Notes under the pieces: generated by a model | Seen by the model: the letters and a program-made list of their open reading frames with translations, nothing else | Databases searched by the model: none | Told to the model about the DNA's origin: nothing | Source of the DNA: Paenalicyclobacillus mengziensis | GTDB lineage: Bacteria; Bacillota; Bacilli; Alicyclobacillales; Alicyclobacillaceae | Length of the DNA: 64,000 nucleotides | Assembly (NCBI RefSeq): GCF_017298635.1 | Contig: NZ_CP071182.1 | Location: 1,178,001-1,242,000, forward strand | Direction: 5' to 3' | In this document: piece by piece, positions 1 to 8,554 of the stretch | Layout: each line of letters begins with the position of its first letter | Numbering within the stretch: the stretch's first letter is position 1 | Position numbers and translations under genes: made by a program

Positions 1-1
1 C

Positions 2-1048
2 GGAACAACTGGAAGTACATCGGCTCCAACAAAGAATGCCACAAATACGGTAGCGGTAAACAGCACGAACACACCAACAAATGCGTCTGGAACGAGTACC
101 ACAAACCAGACAACTAACAACACTTTGGGGAGTGTAGGGGAGAATAACAGTACCACGAATAACGCATCGGTTGAACAAAAACCAATTGCTCCGAGTTCAG
201 CTAACTTTGTTGTGACAGGTATTCAAGCTCCAAAGACTGTTACTGTTGATGGGAATGTCTTTACCCCCCCTAAACTTGTTCACGGGGTATTAGAGCCTAT
301 TGTGATGACAGTTAATTTCTCCAAAATTCAAACTCCGATTTATTTGGAACTACAAAACTTGGCACTCAATAATTCATCAAGCTCTGCTGGGGGCGGATTT
401 GATTATTTTGAGTATCAAGGACAAATATATAAGCTAAATGCACAACTGTCTGGGTCTTTCCCTGTGAAAAACACACTTGTCCTCAACAAGAATTCGGCAA
501 TCACATTGGTAGGTACGGTTGGAACCCCTACTCCTTCAGGTATAAAAGTACAGCTAAATTATGGCAATATGGAAATTGGTTCGTTTCCAATATCCCCGAC
601 GAAACCTTTTGACTTGGGCAGGACAGCCGCTTCTGCCGCTACGTTTACTTTTTATATTAAGTTCCCGCCAAACACATCACTTCAGTTATTTGGAGGAGGT
701 CCAGGTGGCAATTCAGCACCATTAGGAACAGTCGATTCAGGACCTACAGGTTGGGTAAAAAGCCCCTATCAACCTGGATGGTCTTATGGAATCGGTTCAG
801 GAAAATTACAGGTAGTCGTTTCCAATCAATCAGACGGTCCGAAATTGTCGGGAATCCCCAATAACACCTCATACGTGATTAAAGGACACCCAACAAACAA
901 CACGCAAAGTGACACGACTATTGCCACTGGAACTACTTCATCAAGTGGCGAAATTACAATTCCAGATAAGCCTGGTTGGGATATTACAATTCAATATCCG
1001 CTACAAGGCATTACTCATTCTGTTGACATTCATATTCCGTTGCATTAA
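2..1048 (+). CDS. Exported lipoprotein-like protein, 5' end outside window
   Basis: The reading frame is open from the left edge, so the N-terminus is missing. A TTG at 125 could be read as a start, but the preceding 40 codons are in frame and encode the Thr/Asn/Ser-rich spacer that follows the lipobox in the neighbouring lipoproteins, so an upstream start is more likely. After the linker comes about 250 residues of beta-rich, Gly/Pro/Asn-rich sequence without cysteines, consistent with extracellular Ig-like folds. No family was recognised. A short inverted repeat (1048-1054 with 1089-1095) follows the stop and may help end the transcript. Role inferred only as surface-exposed. Confidence 0.7.
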   Translation, partial: GTTGSTSAPTKNATNTVAVNSTNTPTNASGTSTTNQTTNNTLGSVGENNSTTNNASVEQKPIAPSSANFVVTGIQAPKTVTVDGNVFTPPKLVHGVLEPIVMTVNFSKIQTPIYLELQNLALNNSSSSAGGGFDYFEYQGQIYKLNAQLSGSFPVKNTLVLNKNSAITLVGTVGTPTPSGIKVQLNYGNMEIGSFPISPTKPFDLGRTAASAATFTFYIKFPPNTSLQLFGGGPGGNSAPLGTVDSGPTGWVKSPYQPGWSYGIGSGKLQVVVSNQSDGPKLSGIPNNTSYVIKGHPTNNTQSDTTIATGTTSSSGEITIPDKPGWDITIQYPLQGITHSVDIHIPLH

Positions 1049-1525
1049 CGATCTTGTGTCGCATGCGAAGGTGGACTGTTGCAGACGGAGATCGTCCTTA
1101 CACTGCATTCGCTTGTTGGCTTCCACGGGTGATGAATGCAATGATGATTTGTGAAAAGGTGTTTGAGGACAGTGCGTAGGACAATTCATCTCAGAATGTA
1201 TAAGCGGGCGTTAAGTCTCTATAGCAAGCAAGAACAAGAGCATGAAGAGAATCCACCCAATGATTCGACGGGGATATTGACGTAGTGGGGTATAGCAATG
1301 ACATAATTACAAATGTGATGAGAGTCGGAACTCTTGTCGGCAGACCCAATAACAGGCGTGCGAATAAAGGGAGGAAAACTACTGCATATCTGTTGTGGCA
1401 TCCACTGAGCACGCCCCCATGGGCAACTCCAATGGGTAGGATTCATTATGGGGTTGTTCCAATGAGACGGCTTAAAACCAGCGTAGACATTGAATTGTCT
1501 CTTTGATTTGTCCAGTTTCAATGAG
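1049..1525. other. Gap without supported gene
   Basis: About 480 bases between a plus-strand gene and a convergent minus-strand gene. Open frames exist on both strands but lack ribosome binding sites and have improbable composition (runs rich in Trp, His, Pro and Cys). Only the weak inverted repeat near 1048-1095 stands out. Confidence 0.5.
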
Positions 1526-1825
1526 TTATACTCCTCCAACGTTCGCCTGAAAGTATTGCCCTGTTGGGGATTCGACAACAATTGACTTGGTTGTGTTGAT
1601 GCCTTTCAATTCGAACAAGGTAAACATACCAGATATTTTCCCATGATAGGTCACTTCTCCAAGTTTCTTGCCAGCGTCGATCGGGCTGATCATCTTCACA
1701 ACCTTATAGACATGGTGATTCCAGCCTACGGCTTGATCAGGTGGCAAGTTGGATTGAGTTAGAGAATGAGTTCCACAACCTGACAATCCCAACATCACGA
1801 CGATGAGACCAGCGATTTTTTTCAT
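1526..1825 (-). CDS. Small lipoprotein
   Basis: A 99-residue protein with a typical lipoprotein signal: Lys-Lys start, hydrophobic core and lipobox LSGC at about residues 14-17, so it should be anchored to the outer face of the membrane. The mature part is about 80 residues and contains a stretch (KKLGEVTYHGKISGMF) that looks like a small beta-barrel. An AAAGGAG site lies upstream of the ATG. Upstream is CGTAAC-N17-CGTC (1853-1879), the same ECF-type promoter as several other lipoprotein genes here, with a leader of only about 20 nt. The family is not recognised. Confidence 0.8.
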   Translation of the reverse strand: MKKIAGLIVVMLGLSGCGTHSLTQSNLPPDQAVGWNHHVYKVVKMISPIDAGKKLGEVTYHGKISGMFTLFELKGINTTKSIVVESPTGQYFQANVGGV

Positions 1826-1852
1826 TGATGTAGACTCCTTTCTTCACAAATA

Positions 1853-1879
1853 GACGTTTAAAATCGGATTTGGGTTACG
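1853..1879 (-). promoter_or_regulatory. ECF-type promoter, CGTAAC-N17-CGTC
   Basis: Read on the minus strand, CGTAAC (1874-1879) is 17 bases from CGTC (1853-1856), upstream of the small lipoprotein gene. It matches the TGAAAC/CGTC pattern known for Bacillus ECF sigma factors and repeats elsewhere in the first 18 kb. Confidence 0.7.
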
Positions 1880-1967
1880 TTCCTATATTTGGTTTAAAAA
1901 CAACATTTCCTGCGAACAGAGCGTAAAGAAAATGTAATCGGGTTTGACTGATGGAACTGACTTTCGT

Positions 1968-2468
1968 TCAGAACTTTGGCAAATTGTTAATGTACCATTG
2001 GTTGTTTTGTTTTACGACCGATATTACTTCTGGTTTCGGACGCGGACGACCTTTTTGTCCGTAAAGTCCCATGGCATAGCCATACATCCAAACGTGGAAC
2101 TGATATTCGGTATTTGACAGTTCCTTGTATCCAACGACCTCATAACTCGAATGTTCTGGAGGAACCTAACTAAAATAGTGCTTCAACTGGGTGGCAGTTT
2201 TGCCTTGTTTGGCATCTGAGGTCAACAGTGCGATGCCATCCTTAGAGTCCAGCGTAAGCCAATCATTCAAAAATTTGTCCACTGTGGCGTTGGCTTGAAA
2301 ATAACTGTCAGGTAACATCTTCAATGAACGGTCTGTCTCTACTGCCATTTGTGTTGTTGCGTTATTTGACGATTGTGTTGAGTTAGTAGCCGTTGAACAT
2401 CCGACTAACGACAAAGTAACAATAGTTGACATGCCAACCCAAAGTGAATTTCTTTTCAAGCGCATCAC
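1968..2468 (-). pseudogene. Lipoprotein gene interrupted by in-frame TAG
   Basis: The frame starts with a lipoprotein signal (MMRLKRNSLWVG, hydrophobic core, lipobox LVGC) and runs 100 residues to an amber codon at 2166-2168. The same frame stays open for another 65 codons to TGA at 1968-1970. That downstream part looks like real protein, for example EVVGYKELSNTEYQFHVW, ending in a Lys/Gln/Trp-rich strand. The intact product would be about 166 residues. One substitution would restore the frame, so this looks like a recent nonsense mutation; a sequencing error or readthrough is possible. The short product would still be secreted, but without its C-terminal third. A GAGGTGATGCG stretch overlaps the start. 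Confidence 0.75.
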
Positions 2469-2480
2469 CTCGGCGAGTTT

Positions 2481-3179
2481 TTATACCGATGTTTGGTAAG
2501 GAGAAGCGACAGATTTATATCGGATATTCCTGGTCGTAAGCCACAAAATAATCAACCTTTTTTTAATCCCTTTGAGGGAGTGAACCGTGTAACGAATATA
2601 CCCAGAGTTGTCGCTCGCGGTTAAGATTTGGTTGTTTGCAAACGCCAGGTAGTTTCCATTTCCGACGTTTACACACACGGCTGACACAACCTCTCCAGTT
2701 GGTTTCTCGTTTTGCCGACTTTGTTCCAACACATGAATGTTAGATAGTTGTCCATATTGCTCTGGGTTGTTTTGCAGTGTTTTGTAAACTACGCGCAGAT
2801 TAGTTCCAAAATCAATAGGTTTATCCATTCCACGGTACACTCCAAACCACGAATGTGTCATTGCCTTGTTGACGTTGAAACCTGGTGCACTGCCGTAGTA
2901 TAGAATGTAATTCGACCCAGTAGACAAATTAGCGTGTTCAGCCATTTGAACATCCTTTAAGAACCACTGAGGTATGTTTGGCGTTCGACCACCGCTTGCA
3001 CCTGTTTTCGATGTATTCGTCAGGGACGATTGATGATTAGGTGCCGCTGTATTTGTTGCAGAAGCAGATGCAGTAGCATGTCTTGTGGCTGATGAGGTTC
3101 CGTCCACAGTCCCACACCCTGCGAGAATTCCTATGATCGTTAATGCTACTCCTGCTGTCGCCAATTGCTTATGTCGCAT
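2481..3179 (-). CDS. Lipoprotein of the MRHKQ-type signal family
   Basis: The ATG at 3179 is chosen because AAGGAGG sits about 10 bases upstream; the frame extends 18 codons further but with no signal-like sequence. The 232-residue product has the signal MRHKQLATAGVALTIIG followed by lipobox ILAGC, closely similar to three other lipoproteins in this window (starts at 7419, 11020 and 12745). A Thr/Ala/Asn linker follows, then a domain of about 170 residues with no recognised family. The last 30 residues turn basic and hydrophobic (KKRLIILWLTTRNIRYK), unlike the rest, which may mean a frameshift near the 3' end. Likely a surface-anchored protein. Confidence 0.75.
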   Translation of the reverse strand: MRHKQLATAGVALTIIGILAGCGTVDGTSSATRHATASASATNTAAPNHQSSLTNTSKTGASGGRTPNIPQWFLKDVQMAEHANLSTGSNYILYYGSAPGFNVNKAMTHSWFGVYRGMDKPIDFGTNLRVVYKTLQNNPEQYGQLSNIHVLEQSRQNEKPTGEVVSAVCVNVGNGNYLAFANNQILTASDNSGYIRYTVHSLKGIKKRLIILWLTTRNIRYKSVASPYQTSV

Positions 3180-3303
3180 TTTCGATAACCTCCTTACATG
3201 AATCAGGCAAAACAATCCTGCATTTTGTTTCATCTATCTGCGCTTTAACTCATGTAGAAAGAAAAGGGGTTTTTACTGTGTACCTCAATCCATATACGCA
3301 CAA

Positions 3304-3534
3304 TTATGGCAAACCGATTCGCTCTATATAAAAACACAACCCTCTGGAAGTTCGTTCAGAACTGCCAGAATTCGATTCCCACTCAATGATGAGAGCATCG
3401 ACACCACCACTTGGGACTATTTCGTTTGAATTGGCTGTTGTTCCTTCGTTATTTCGGCTAATCGATTGTTCACAGCGCGTTAAGAGGAGTGACATCAGCG
3501 TCACTCCAACAATAATTTCTTCATGATGGTTCAC
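3304..3534 (-). pseudogene. Remnant of small lipoprotein gene
   Basis: The open frame has only a GTG start and no ribosome binding site. A normal start (ATG-AAG-AA at 3524 on the minus strand) lies one base out of frame; adding one A there gives Met-Lys-Lys followed by a hydrophobic core and LLLTRC. This is the layout of a lipoprotein signal with a one-base deletion. The remaining 55 residues are low in recognisable structure. Best read as a decayed lipoprotein gene, with low certainty. Confidence 0.35.
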
Positions 3535-3610
3535 TTTATATGATTTGACATGAACATCGTTGATATGGCGATATCACTACAGCCATTTAGTGATTCTTTT
3601 ATCAGGCTTG

Positions 3611-4543
3611 TTAATTACCGAAAACAGAATCGATATCCTTTTCGAGTGCTGGTGAAGATCCACTGTTTAGTTCAACATTGCTGTTACCGACCTTAACCGT
3701 TGCAGAAAGGAGTGAAAATGTTGCATTTGTGATCGAACCACTTTTATCATAGAATTTCGCTGTAATAGTGGTGATGGTTCCAGATGTAGCAGTTGTTCCG
3801 CCACCGCTTATTCCAGGTGTTGAAACTTGAAGTGCATTGATCGCTTGAACTACCTTCGTAATCCATTGTTTGTCCGTAATTGTTTTACTTACTTTACCTT
3901 TTGTGAGCACCACTTTAACAATGTCCGACGGTATATACGAATCCTTGGGTCGAGGTGGCACCACAATATACGATGCCTTTAATTTAAACATCGTTTCACC
4001 ATTATGTTTCTGAATTAAAAATCCAAGACTGATATCGGGACTTCGTGTAGGTGCCCCAGGAGGACTGTTTTTTGTGAAGGCAAAGTAATCACTTGATGGA
4101 TTCCCTACTTTACCAGATTGTCCTTGTCCGCTAATCGTGTACCCCAACTTTTTGAACTGCTGTGTGTACCATTTTTTGATTTGCGTCTGTGAGTCTTTCG
4201 ATTTAAAGTACAACACCCCATCCACCAAATCCCCATCCATTGGTGTCCCCATATCGCTAATTGCGGACACTGGTTTGGTAGGTGTAGCCCCAGGGTACAC
4301 AGGTAGATACACAATAACGGGTGTACTCGGTGGGGAGACATTCGGAAGTTGTTGCTTGACCAAAGGATCTGGACTGAGTACCAATTTCGTATCGGTAGGA
4401 GAGGTATGTACAAAAAAGGTAATCGGCTGATTTGATGGAGAAACAGGTTGCCCACCATCGGTACGAACTTTCTGCGTAGCCCCACAACCAGCTAATACGA
4501 GTGCACAAAAGACAGATGCACCAATAAGTATCGTTTTCTTCAT
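3611..4543 (-). CDS. Lipoprotein, 310 residues
   Basis: The signal peptide MKKTILIGASVFCALVLAGC is complete, with lipobox LAGC, and an AAGGGG site precedes the ATG. A Pro/Thr-rich linker leads to two apparent domains: about residues 75-200, with YPGATPTKPV and an F-x-S-K-D stretch, and a C-terminal beta-rich part from about residue 205 ending at FGN. The first domain resembles periplasmic or surface domains that follow a Tyr-Pro-Gly-Ala motif, but no name is certain. Upstream is TGTAAC-N17-CGTC (4567-4593), so it probably belongs to the ECF regulon of this region. It is divergent from the exported protein at 4773. Confidence 0.8.
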   Translation of the reverse strand: MKKTILIGASVFCALVLAGCGATQKVRTDGGQPVSPSNQPITFFVHTSPTDTKLVLSPDPLVKQQLPNVSPPSTPVIVYLPVYPGATPTKPVSAISDMGTPMDGDLVDGVLYFKSKDSQTQIKKWYTQQFKKLGYTISGQGQSGKVGNPSSDYFAFTKNSPPGAPTRSPDISLGFLIQKHNGETMFKLKASYIVVPPRPKDSYIPSDIVKVVLTKGKVSKTITDKQWITKVVQAINALQVSTPGISGGGTTATSGTITTITAKFYDKSGSITNATFSLLSATVKVGNSNVELNSGSSPALEKDIDSVFGN

Positions 4544-4566
4544 GATTCAATTCCCCTTGTACATAA

Positions 4567-4593
4567 GACGCTCCGATTCATTACTTGGTTACA
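4567..4593 (-). promoter_or_regulatory. ECF-type promoter, TGTAAC-N17-CGTC
   Basis: On the minus strand TGTAAC (4588-4593) and CGTC (4567-4570) are separated by 17 bases, 24 bases upstream of the 310-residue lipoprotein start. Confidence 0.7.
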
Positions 4594-4706
4594 CTTGCTT
4601 TTCAAGCAGGGAGTTACAAAGCCTTCTGATGTATTCATCCACTATCGATTCAGAATTTATCTCACGTTCGACGCATCACGGCACATTTCATTAAGAAAAT
4701 AATGGA

Positions 4707-4733
4707 TGTAACCGATTTGGGTTTTGCGTGGTC
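4707..4733 (+). promoter_or_regulatory. Possible degenerate ECF-type promoter
   Basis: TGTAAC (4707-4712), 17 bases, then GGTC, one mismatch from the CGTC used at the other sites, 40 bases before the exported-protein start at 4773. Weaker than the other sites. Confidence 0.35.
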
Positions 4734-4772
4734 TATCTTCACGTCCACTCAAATCCAGGAGGTTACAACATC

Positions 4773-5900
4773 ATGAAGAAGTCAATTCGGAAATTTTTGG
4801 GGGTCACAGGCGCACTATGCGTTCTCTCAGTCTTGCCTGTAACTGCTTATGCAAATACACAAGCGCATCACGAGTTTCAGTCCACGATTTCTGTAGACAA
4901 CACGGTTCAGTCGAAGCCGATTGCCATTACCGCAATGGATGGTCAAACACTGACAACCTACATGCCAATTTGGTACGTAGACGAGGCGTTAAAGGCGGCG
5001 GGATATATCGCATCCTGGAATGGAAGCAGTCACACATGGAGTCTCACCAGAACTGTACCTGCGAACTACTACTCAAAGCTTTCGCTTGGAACAGGAGATA
5101 CAAATATCACCGTGAATGGGACATTGGTGAAAAAGGTGAATACCATCGTGATAAAAGACCCTGCTGGTGGGGCGGATGCACAGGATACGACCTACATGCC
5201 GATTTATTACATCAATCAACTCTTCAAATCGGTAGGCATCTTTTTCAGTTGGAATGGTCATGACTGGAACTTGCAGAATTGGGGTGGCGTGACACAACTT
5301 TCAGGAAACACATCTGTTCCTGTCGGGACAGCAGATTCGTTAACACTTACAGGTACGAAGGGCGATACGATTACGATTCCTTGGAGTGATGTAACAACCA
5401 GCATTCATGGACACGCGACGGCAACCATTGACCGCTCTGGACACTTTGTTGCAAACACGCCTGGACAATATACGGTGCACACCACATTTGGCGGAACAAA
5501 GTCTTCTATCACTATCGACGTGTATAATCCGCAACCTGCTTCTGTGAACGTGACGCTTGGTAATGGGATACTTGATACCAATACGGCATCCAAAGTGGAA
5601 AAGACGGATTCCGTTGCGGTACAAGTGGTTGATGCAAATAATGACACCATCGCAAACTTTAATGGAACTGTACAACTCTCCATCCCATCTTCGGGTGGAA
5701 CTTTGTCTAATGAGGGAACCGCCGAAATTCAAAATGGTGTTGGAACGCTCACTCTCACTGCACCAAGTAGTGAACCCGTGCAGGATGAGTCAACCATTAC
5801 CGCATCAAAGTTAATCTCAGACACAGCATCAACTACACTGAACACCATTCACTACGGCACAGTGGTCGAACACTATACGTCTGCCCAACTGTCTAACTAA
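4773..5900 (+). CDS. Secreted protein with paired stalk-like and Ig-like domains
   Basis: The ATG at 4773 follows GGAGG by about nine bases and begins a Sec signal peptide (MKKSIRKFLGVTGALCVLSV, cleavage near AYA-NT). No lipobox, so the 375-residue protein is probably released or wall-associated. Residues 40-85 and 105-150 are two similar units, each with TYMPIWYV or TYMPIYYI followed by a Trp-Asn-Gly motif; this resembles the stalk repeats related to the N-terminal domain of copper amine oxidase. The C-terminal half is beta-rich, like bacterial Ig-like (Big) domains. A degenerate ECF-type promoter may lie at 4707-4733. Function unknown, probably envelope binding. Confidence 0.8.
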   Translation: MKKSIRKFLGVTGALCVLSVLPVTAYANTQAHHEFQSTISVDNTVQSKPIAITAMDGQTLTTYMPIWYVDEALKAAGYIASWNGSSHTWSLTRTVPANYYSKLSLGTGDTNITVNGTLVKKVNTIVIKDPAGGADAQDTTYMPIYYINQLFKSVGIFFSWNGHDWNLQNWGGVTQLSGNTSVPVGTADSLTLTGTKGDTITIPWSDVTTSIHGHATATIDRSGHFVANTPGQYTVHTTFGGTKSSITIDVYNPQPASVNVTLGNGILDTNTASKVEKTDSVAVQVVDANNDTIANFNGTVQLSIPSSGGTLSNEGTAEIQNGVGTLTLTAPSSEPVQDESTITASKLISDTASTTLNTIHYGTVVEHYTSAQLSN

Positions 5901-5914
5901 TCGGTTCGTCACCT

Positions 5915-5940
5915 TGAAACATAATCCAAATCGATCCGTC
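5915..5940 (+). promoter_or_regulatory. ECF autoregulatory promoter, TGAAAC-N16-CGTC
   Basis: TGAAAC (5915-5920) and CGTC (5937-5940) are 16 bases apart and 48 bases upstream of the sigma factor start. This matches the known Bacillus ECF promoter consensus (TGAAAC with CGTC, as for SigM), pointing to autoregulation. Confidence 0.75.
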
Positions 5941-5987
5941 GAATACTATTATGATGGTTTGAACGGGTTTGTTTGGAGGTGAACGGA

Positions 5988-6515
5988 TTGGATATATCCA
6001 TGGATGCCGCGACGGCAACGGAACACCTGTTTGAACAGTATAAACATGAAGTTTATCGCTATGCCAGATATGCACTCGGAAGTTCGAGTGAGGCAGAGGA
6101 TGTTGTTCAGGAGGTATTTATTAAGGTTCTCCGTAATTGGGAACGATTTCGTGGTGATTCCAGCCCAAAGACATGGCTTTGGACAATTGTTCGAAGCTGT
6201 ATTGCAGATAGAGGAAGGAAACGAAAGCGACAACGAGTCGAGGTAGAGATGAATGACAACTTGGATGGCTACGGCTCCTATCACGATACTGGCACCTTGG
6301 AAATGGAAGATAGTCTTCGACGTTTGCCACAAGCACATCGGGAAGTGATTGTACTCCGTATTCTACAGGATTGGTCAGTGGCAGATACGGCACAGATATT
6401 GGATTGGAGCGAATCAAAGGTCAAAACGACGCTTCACCGAGCAGTAACCACGTTGCGAAAACAAATGGAAGATGAAGAAGGGAGGGGGAGCGTCCATGGA
6501 CTACGAGAACATTAA
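5988..6515 (+). CDS. ECF RNA polymerase sigma factor
   Basis: A 175-residue sigma-70 family protein. Region 2 is at about residues 10-75 (LFEQYKHEVYRYARYALG, then EAEDVVQEVFIKVL, the -10 recognition helix area) and region 4 at about 105-165 (LPQAHREVIVLRILQDW, then a helix-turn-helix ending TTLHRAVTTLRKQ). There is no region 1 or 3, as expected for ECF factors. The TTG at 5988 is chosen because GGAGGTG ends six bases before it; the frame extends further upstream but would overlap this site. Its 3' end overlaps the anti-sigma gene by 20 bases, so the two are translationally coupled. An ECF-type promoter lies just upstream. Confidence 0.9.
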   Translation: MDISMDAATATEHLFEQYKHEVYRYARYALGSSSEAEDVVQEVFIKVLRNWERFRGDSSPKTWLWTIVRSCIADRGRKRKRQRVEVEMNDNLDGYGSYHDTGTLEMEDSLRRLPQAHREVIVLRILQDWSVADTAQILDWSESKVKTTLHRAVTTLRKQMEDEEGRGSVHGLREH

Positions 6516-7278
6516 GGAACAACTTTCATCGTTGAATGAGGTTACACTTTCTAACGATGCGGAAGAGCGGATTCGTCAAAATCTCCAGCAGGAAATCGTG
6601 AAGCATCGGGGCAAACGGAAAAGAAGTTTGAACTTGAACCGACTCGGTGGTGCATTTGCATCGGTTGCGGCTGTAGCGATTCTTGCTGTGGGCTATTTCA
6701 GTGTAACTTACATGAAAGGAGCAGGTAACTCTACTGGGTTGTTTTCAGGACGGTCTACAACGGCACAGCAACCCTCTGCCAATGCGACGACTCCCCAACA
6801 AAACTCTTATTCGAATCCGTCCAAAGCTCAGAATGCACCGTCGAGTTCAAGCAATGCTCAAAACAAACCAGCAAATTCTGCGGTTTCGTCAAATAAACCG
6901 TCTAACTCTACGAGTAATTCATCCGTATCTCAAATAGCAGGAGCGACTTATACAAAGGCGCAGAAATCCCAGATGTTATCCGTGGCACAAGCTGTAGGCG
7001 TGACGGGGTATGTGCCAACCAAGTTGCTTCCAGGCGATTCGTTCGTGCTTGTGAAGAACGGCGGAAAAGGCACACTCATCATCGATTATCACTCGATGTG
7101 GTTGATTGAGACCAATCAACCGCAAACTCCACCTAAACAAAATACAAACCGTGCTATCCAACTGGGGCAGACGTATATCACCGTGCAGAATATGCAAACC
7201 AGCGAACCGTCATTGGATGCCAATGTTCAAGCCATTATGAATTCTTTTGTTCCTGTATCTCAGTTGTCCGTAAAGTGA
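6496..7278 (+). CDS. Membrane-anchored anti-sigma factor
   Basis: A 260-residue protein with a cytoplasmic N-terminus of about 55 residues (helical, expected to bind the sigma factor), one membrane segment at about 56-75 and a Ser/Asn/Gln-rich linker to about residue 150. The C-terminal extracellular domain of about 110 residues contains GYVPTKLLPGDSFVLV. The start is the ATG at 6496, preceded by GGGAGGGGG. It overlaps the sigma gene, the usual order for an ECF/anti-sigma pair. The outer domain is clearly similar to the first domain of the lipoprotein at 8555, so the same ligand or signal may be sensed by both. No zinc-binding HxxxCxxC motif is visible. Confidence 0.85.
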   Translation: MDYENIKEQLSSLNEVTLSNDAEERIRQNLQQEIVKHRGKRKRSLNLNRLGGAFASVAAVAILAVGYFSVTYMKGAGNSTGLFSGRSTTAQQPSANATTPQQNSYSNPSKAQNAPSSSSNAQNKPANSAVSSNKPSNSTSNSSVSQIAGATYTKAQKSQMLSVAQAVGVTGYVPTKLLPGDSFVLVKNGGKGTLIIDYHSMWLIETNQPQTPPKQNTNRAIQLGQTYITVQNMQTSEPSLDANVQAIMNSFVPVSQLSVK

Positions 7279-7351
7279 CAGGGAGTCGGAGTTCCGTAGG
7301 ACGTTATTGCTGTGTGACTTGGGGATAAGGAACCTCCGATATGTTTCTGAG

Positions 7352-7378
7352 TGTAACCATACTAAATGAACGGTCGTC
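7352..7378 (+). promoter_or_regulatory. ECF-type promoter, TGTAAC-N17-CGTC
   Basis: TGTAAC (7352-7357) and CGTC (7375-7378), spaced by 17 bases, 41 bases upstream of the lipoprotein at 7419. Confidence 0.7.
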
Positions 7379-7418
7379 TAATCACTGATGCAACTTCATC
7401 TGGGAGGCAAATAAAGCA

Positions 7419-8465
7419 ATGAAACAATATCAGAAATGGGCAACAGCAAGTGTCGCGTTAATCGCAATGGGCGTATTAGCGGGATGTGGGACAGGTGGGG
7501 GCGCTGGGACGGCTCGCACCGCAAATGAGGCGAATAACGCTCTTATCAATACAACTAACACGGCAAAAACAGTCGGCAATACGGCAAGTTCTGCGACGAA
7601 CACGACTGCGAATACCGTTGGCTCTACTTCAAACAATACCGATGCTTCGATGGTTTCCGTATCCATTCCGTTAACAAATGGTCAACCAGAACCATCTATG
7701 AGTTTTACAGTACCAGCAGGATGGGTGAAACAAAAAGAAGGACAAGGCGACTCCAGTGGGTATGCCTGGGTGAATCCTAATAATACCAACCAACAAATCC
7801 AGTTGATTTCTTCGGGAAACATGAGTGCAATAGAAAACTTCCAAACCAAGCAATTCAACGTAATGGGTATATTCGGTCAAAGCAAGGGAGTCACTTGGAC
7901 AAATGTGTCAAAAGACCAGTTGACCGCAAATTTCACCGATACCAGGGGCATAAACGCTTTTGCAACAAACGAACAAACGCCATACACAGGTTATGGGAAA
8001 GCTTTTGTTGTGACACAACCCAATCCATTTTCCGTCTATGTTGAAGTATGGGGGTCTCAGTCACTTGCAAACTCAGTCTTACCGACTGTTCATCTTCACC
8101 AGCAGGACACGCAACAAACTGTGTACGTGTTTTCTCAATCCATGTTAAAGGTCATGTATGCCGTAGAATATTTTCGGATGGTTGGACCGATTATACCACC
8201 TACAAATATTCAATCTGAGGTAGATAAGTGGGCACCGAAGGTTTCAATGAAGATGCTTCCCTATGCACCTGCATCCGAACAGGCATTAGACAAACAACTG
8301 ATTGAAAACATTCAAGGGGCGTTTCAAACACCACCGAAAATGACGCTGTTAAACGAGTTACCAGGATACACGCTTCACAAAGACCAACTCCCGTCGGGGC
8401 AGAGGATCTACTGGTATCCTTCCAACGACAAATTCCCAACCTGGGCTGATCCTGTGCTTAAGTGA
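7419..8465 (+). CDS. Lipoprotein, 348 residues
   Basis: Signal MKQYQKWATASVALIAMG followed by lipobox VLAGC, then a Thr/Asn/Ala linker to about residue 75. The first folded domain (about 80-210) contains FTVPAGWVKQKEGQGDSSGY and a later GVTWTNV stretch; it is closely related to the second domain of the next gene. The C-terminal half (about 220-348) is different and has no recognised family. GGGAGG lies upstream of the ATG, and an ECF-type promoter is at 7352-7378. The next lipoprotein follows after 89 bases without a clear promoter, so both may be one transcript. Probably a target of the adjacent sigma factor. Confidence 0.8.
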   Translation: MKQYQKWATASVALIAMGVLAGCGTGGGAGTARTANEANNALINTTNTAKTVGNTASSATNTTANTVGSTSNNTDASMVSVSIPLTNGQPEPSMSFTVPAGWVKQKEGQGDSSGYAWVNPNNTNQQIQLISSGNMSAIENFQTKQFNVMGIFGQSKGVTWTNVSKDQLTANFTDTRGINAFATNEQTPYTGYGKAFVVTQPNPFSVYVEVWGSQSLANSVLPTVHLHQQDTQQTVYVFSQSMLKVMYAVEYFRMVGPIIPPTNIQSEVDKWAPKVSMKMLPYAPASEQALDKQLIENIQGAFQTPPKMTLLNELPGYTLHKDQLPSGQRIYWYPSNDKFPTWADPVLK

Positions 8466-8554
8466 CGATTGGTTTTGTAGCAAAAGGAACTTCCAAATCG
8501 GGATGATGTTATACGGGGATACCCAATCTATCGCTAACAGAAGGTGATCGTGAA

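Noticed and set aside
125..1048. Gene start at TTG 125
   Set aside because: The upstream in-frame sequence is a linker typical of these lipoproteins and no ribosome binding site precedes 125; the true start is probably outside the window.
1219..1581. Minus-strand 120-residue frame
   Set aside because: No ribosome binding site, overlaps the small lipoprotein gene, and has improbable Trp/His/Pro/Cys content.
4724..5263. 179-residue frame in another phase
   Set aside because: Lies inside the exported protein gene, which has a clear start, signal peptide and domains.
5949..6338. Minus-strand frame opposite the sigma gene
   Set aside because: Antisense shadow of the sigma factor coding region; no ribosome binding site.
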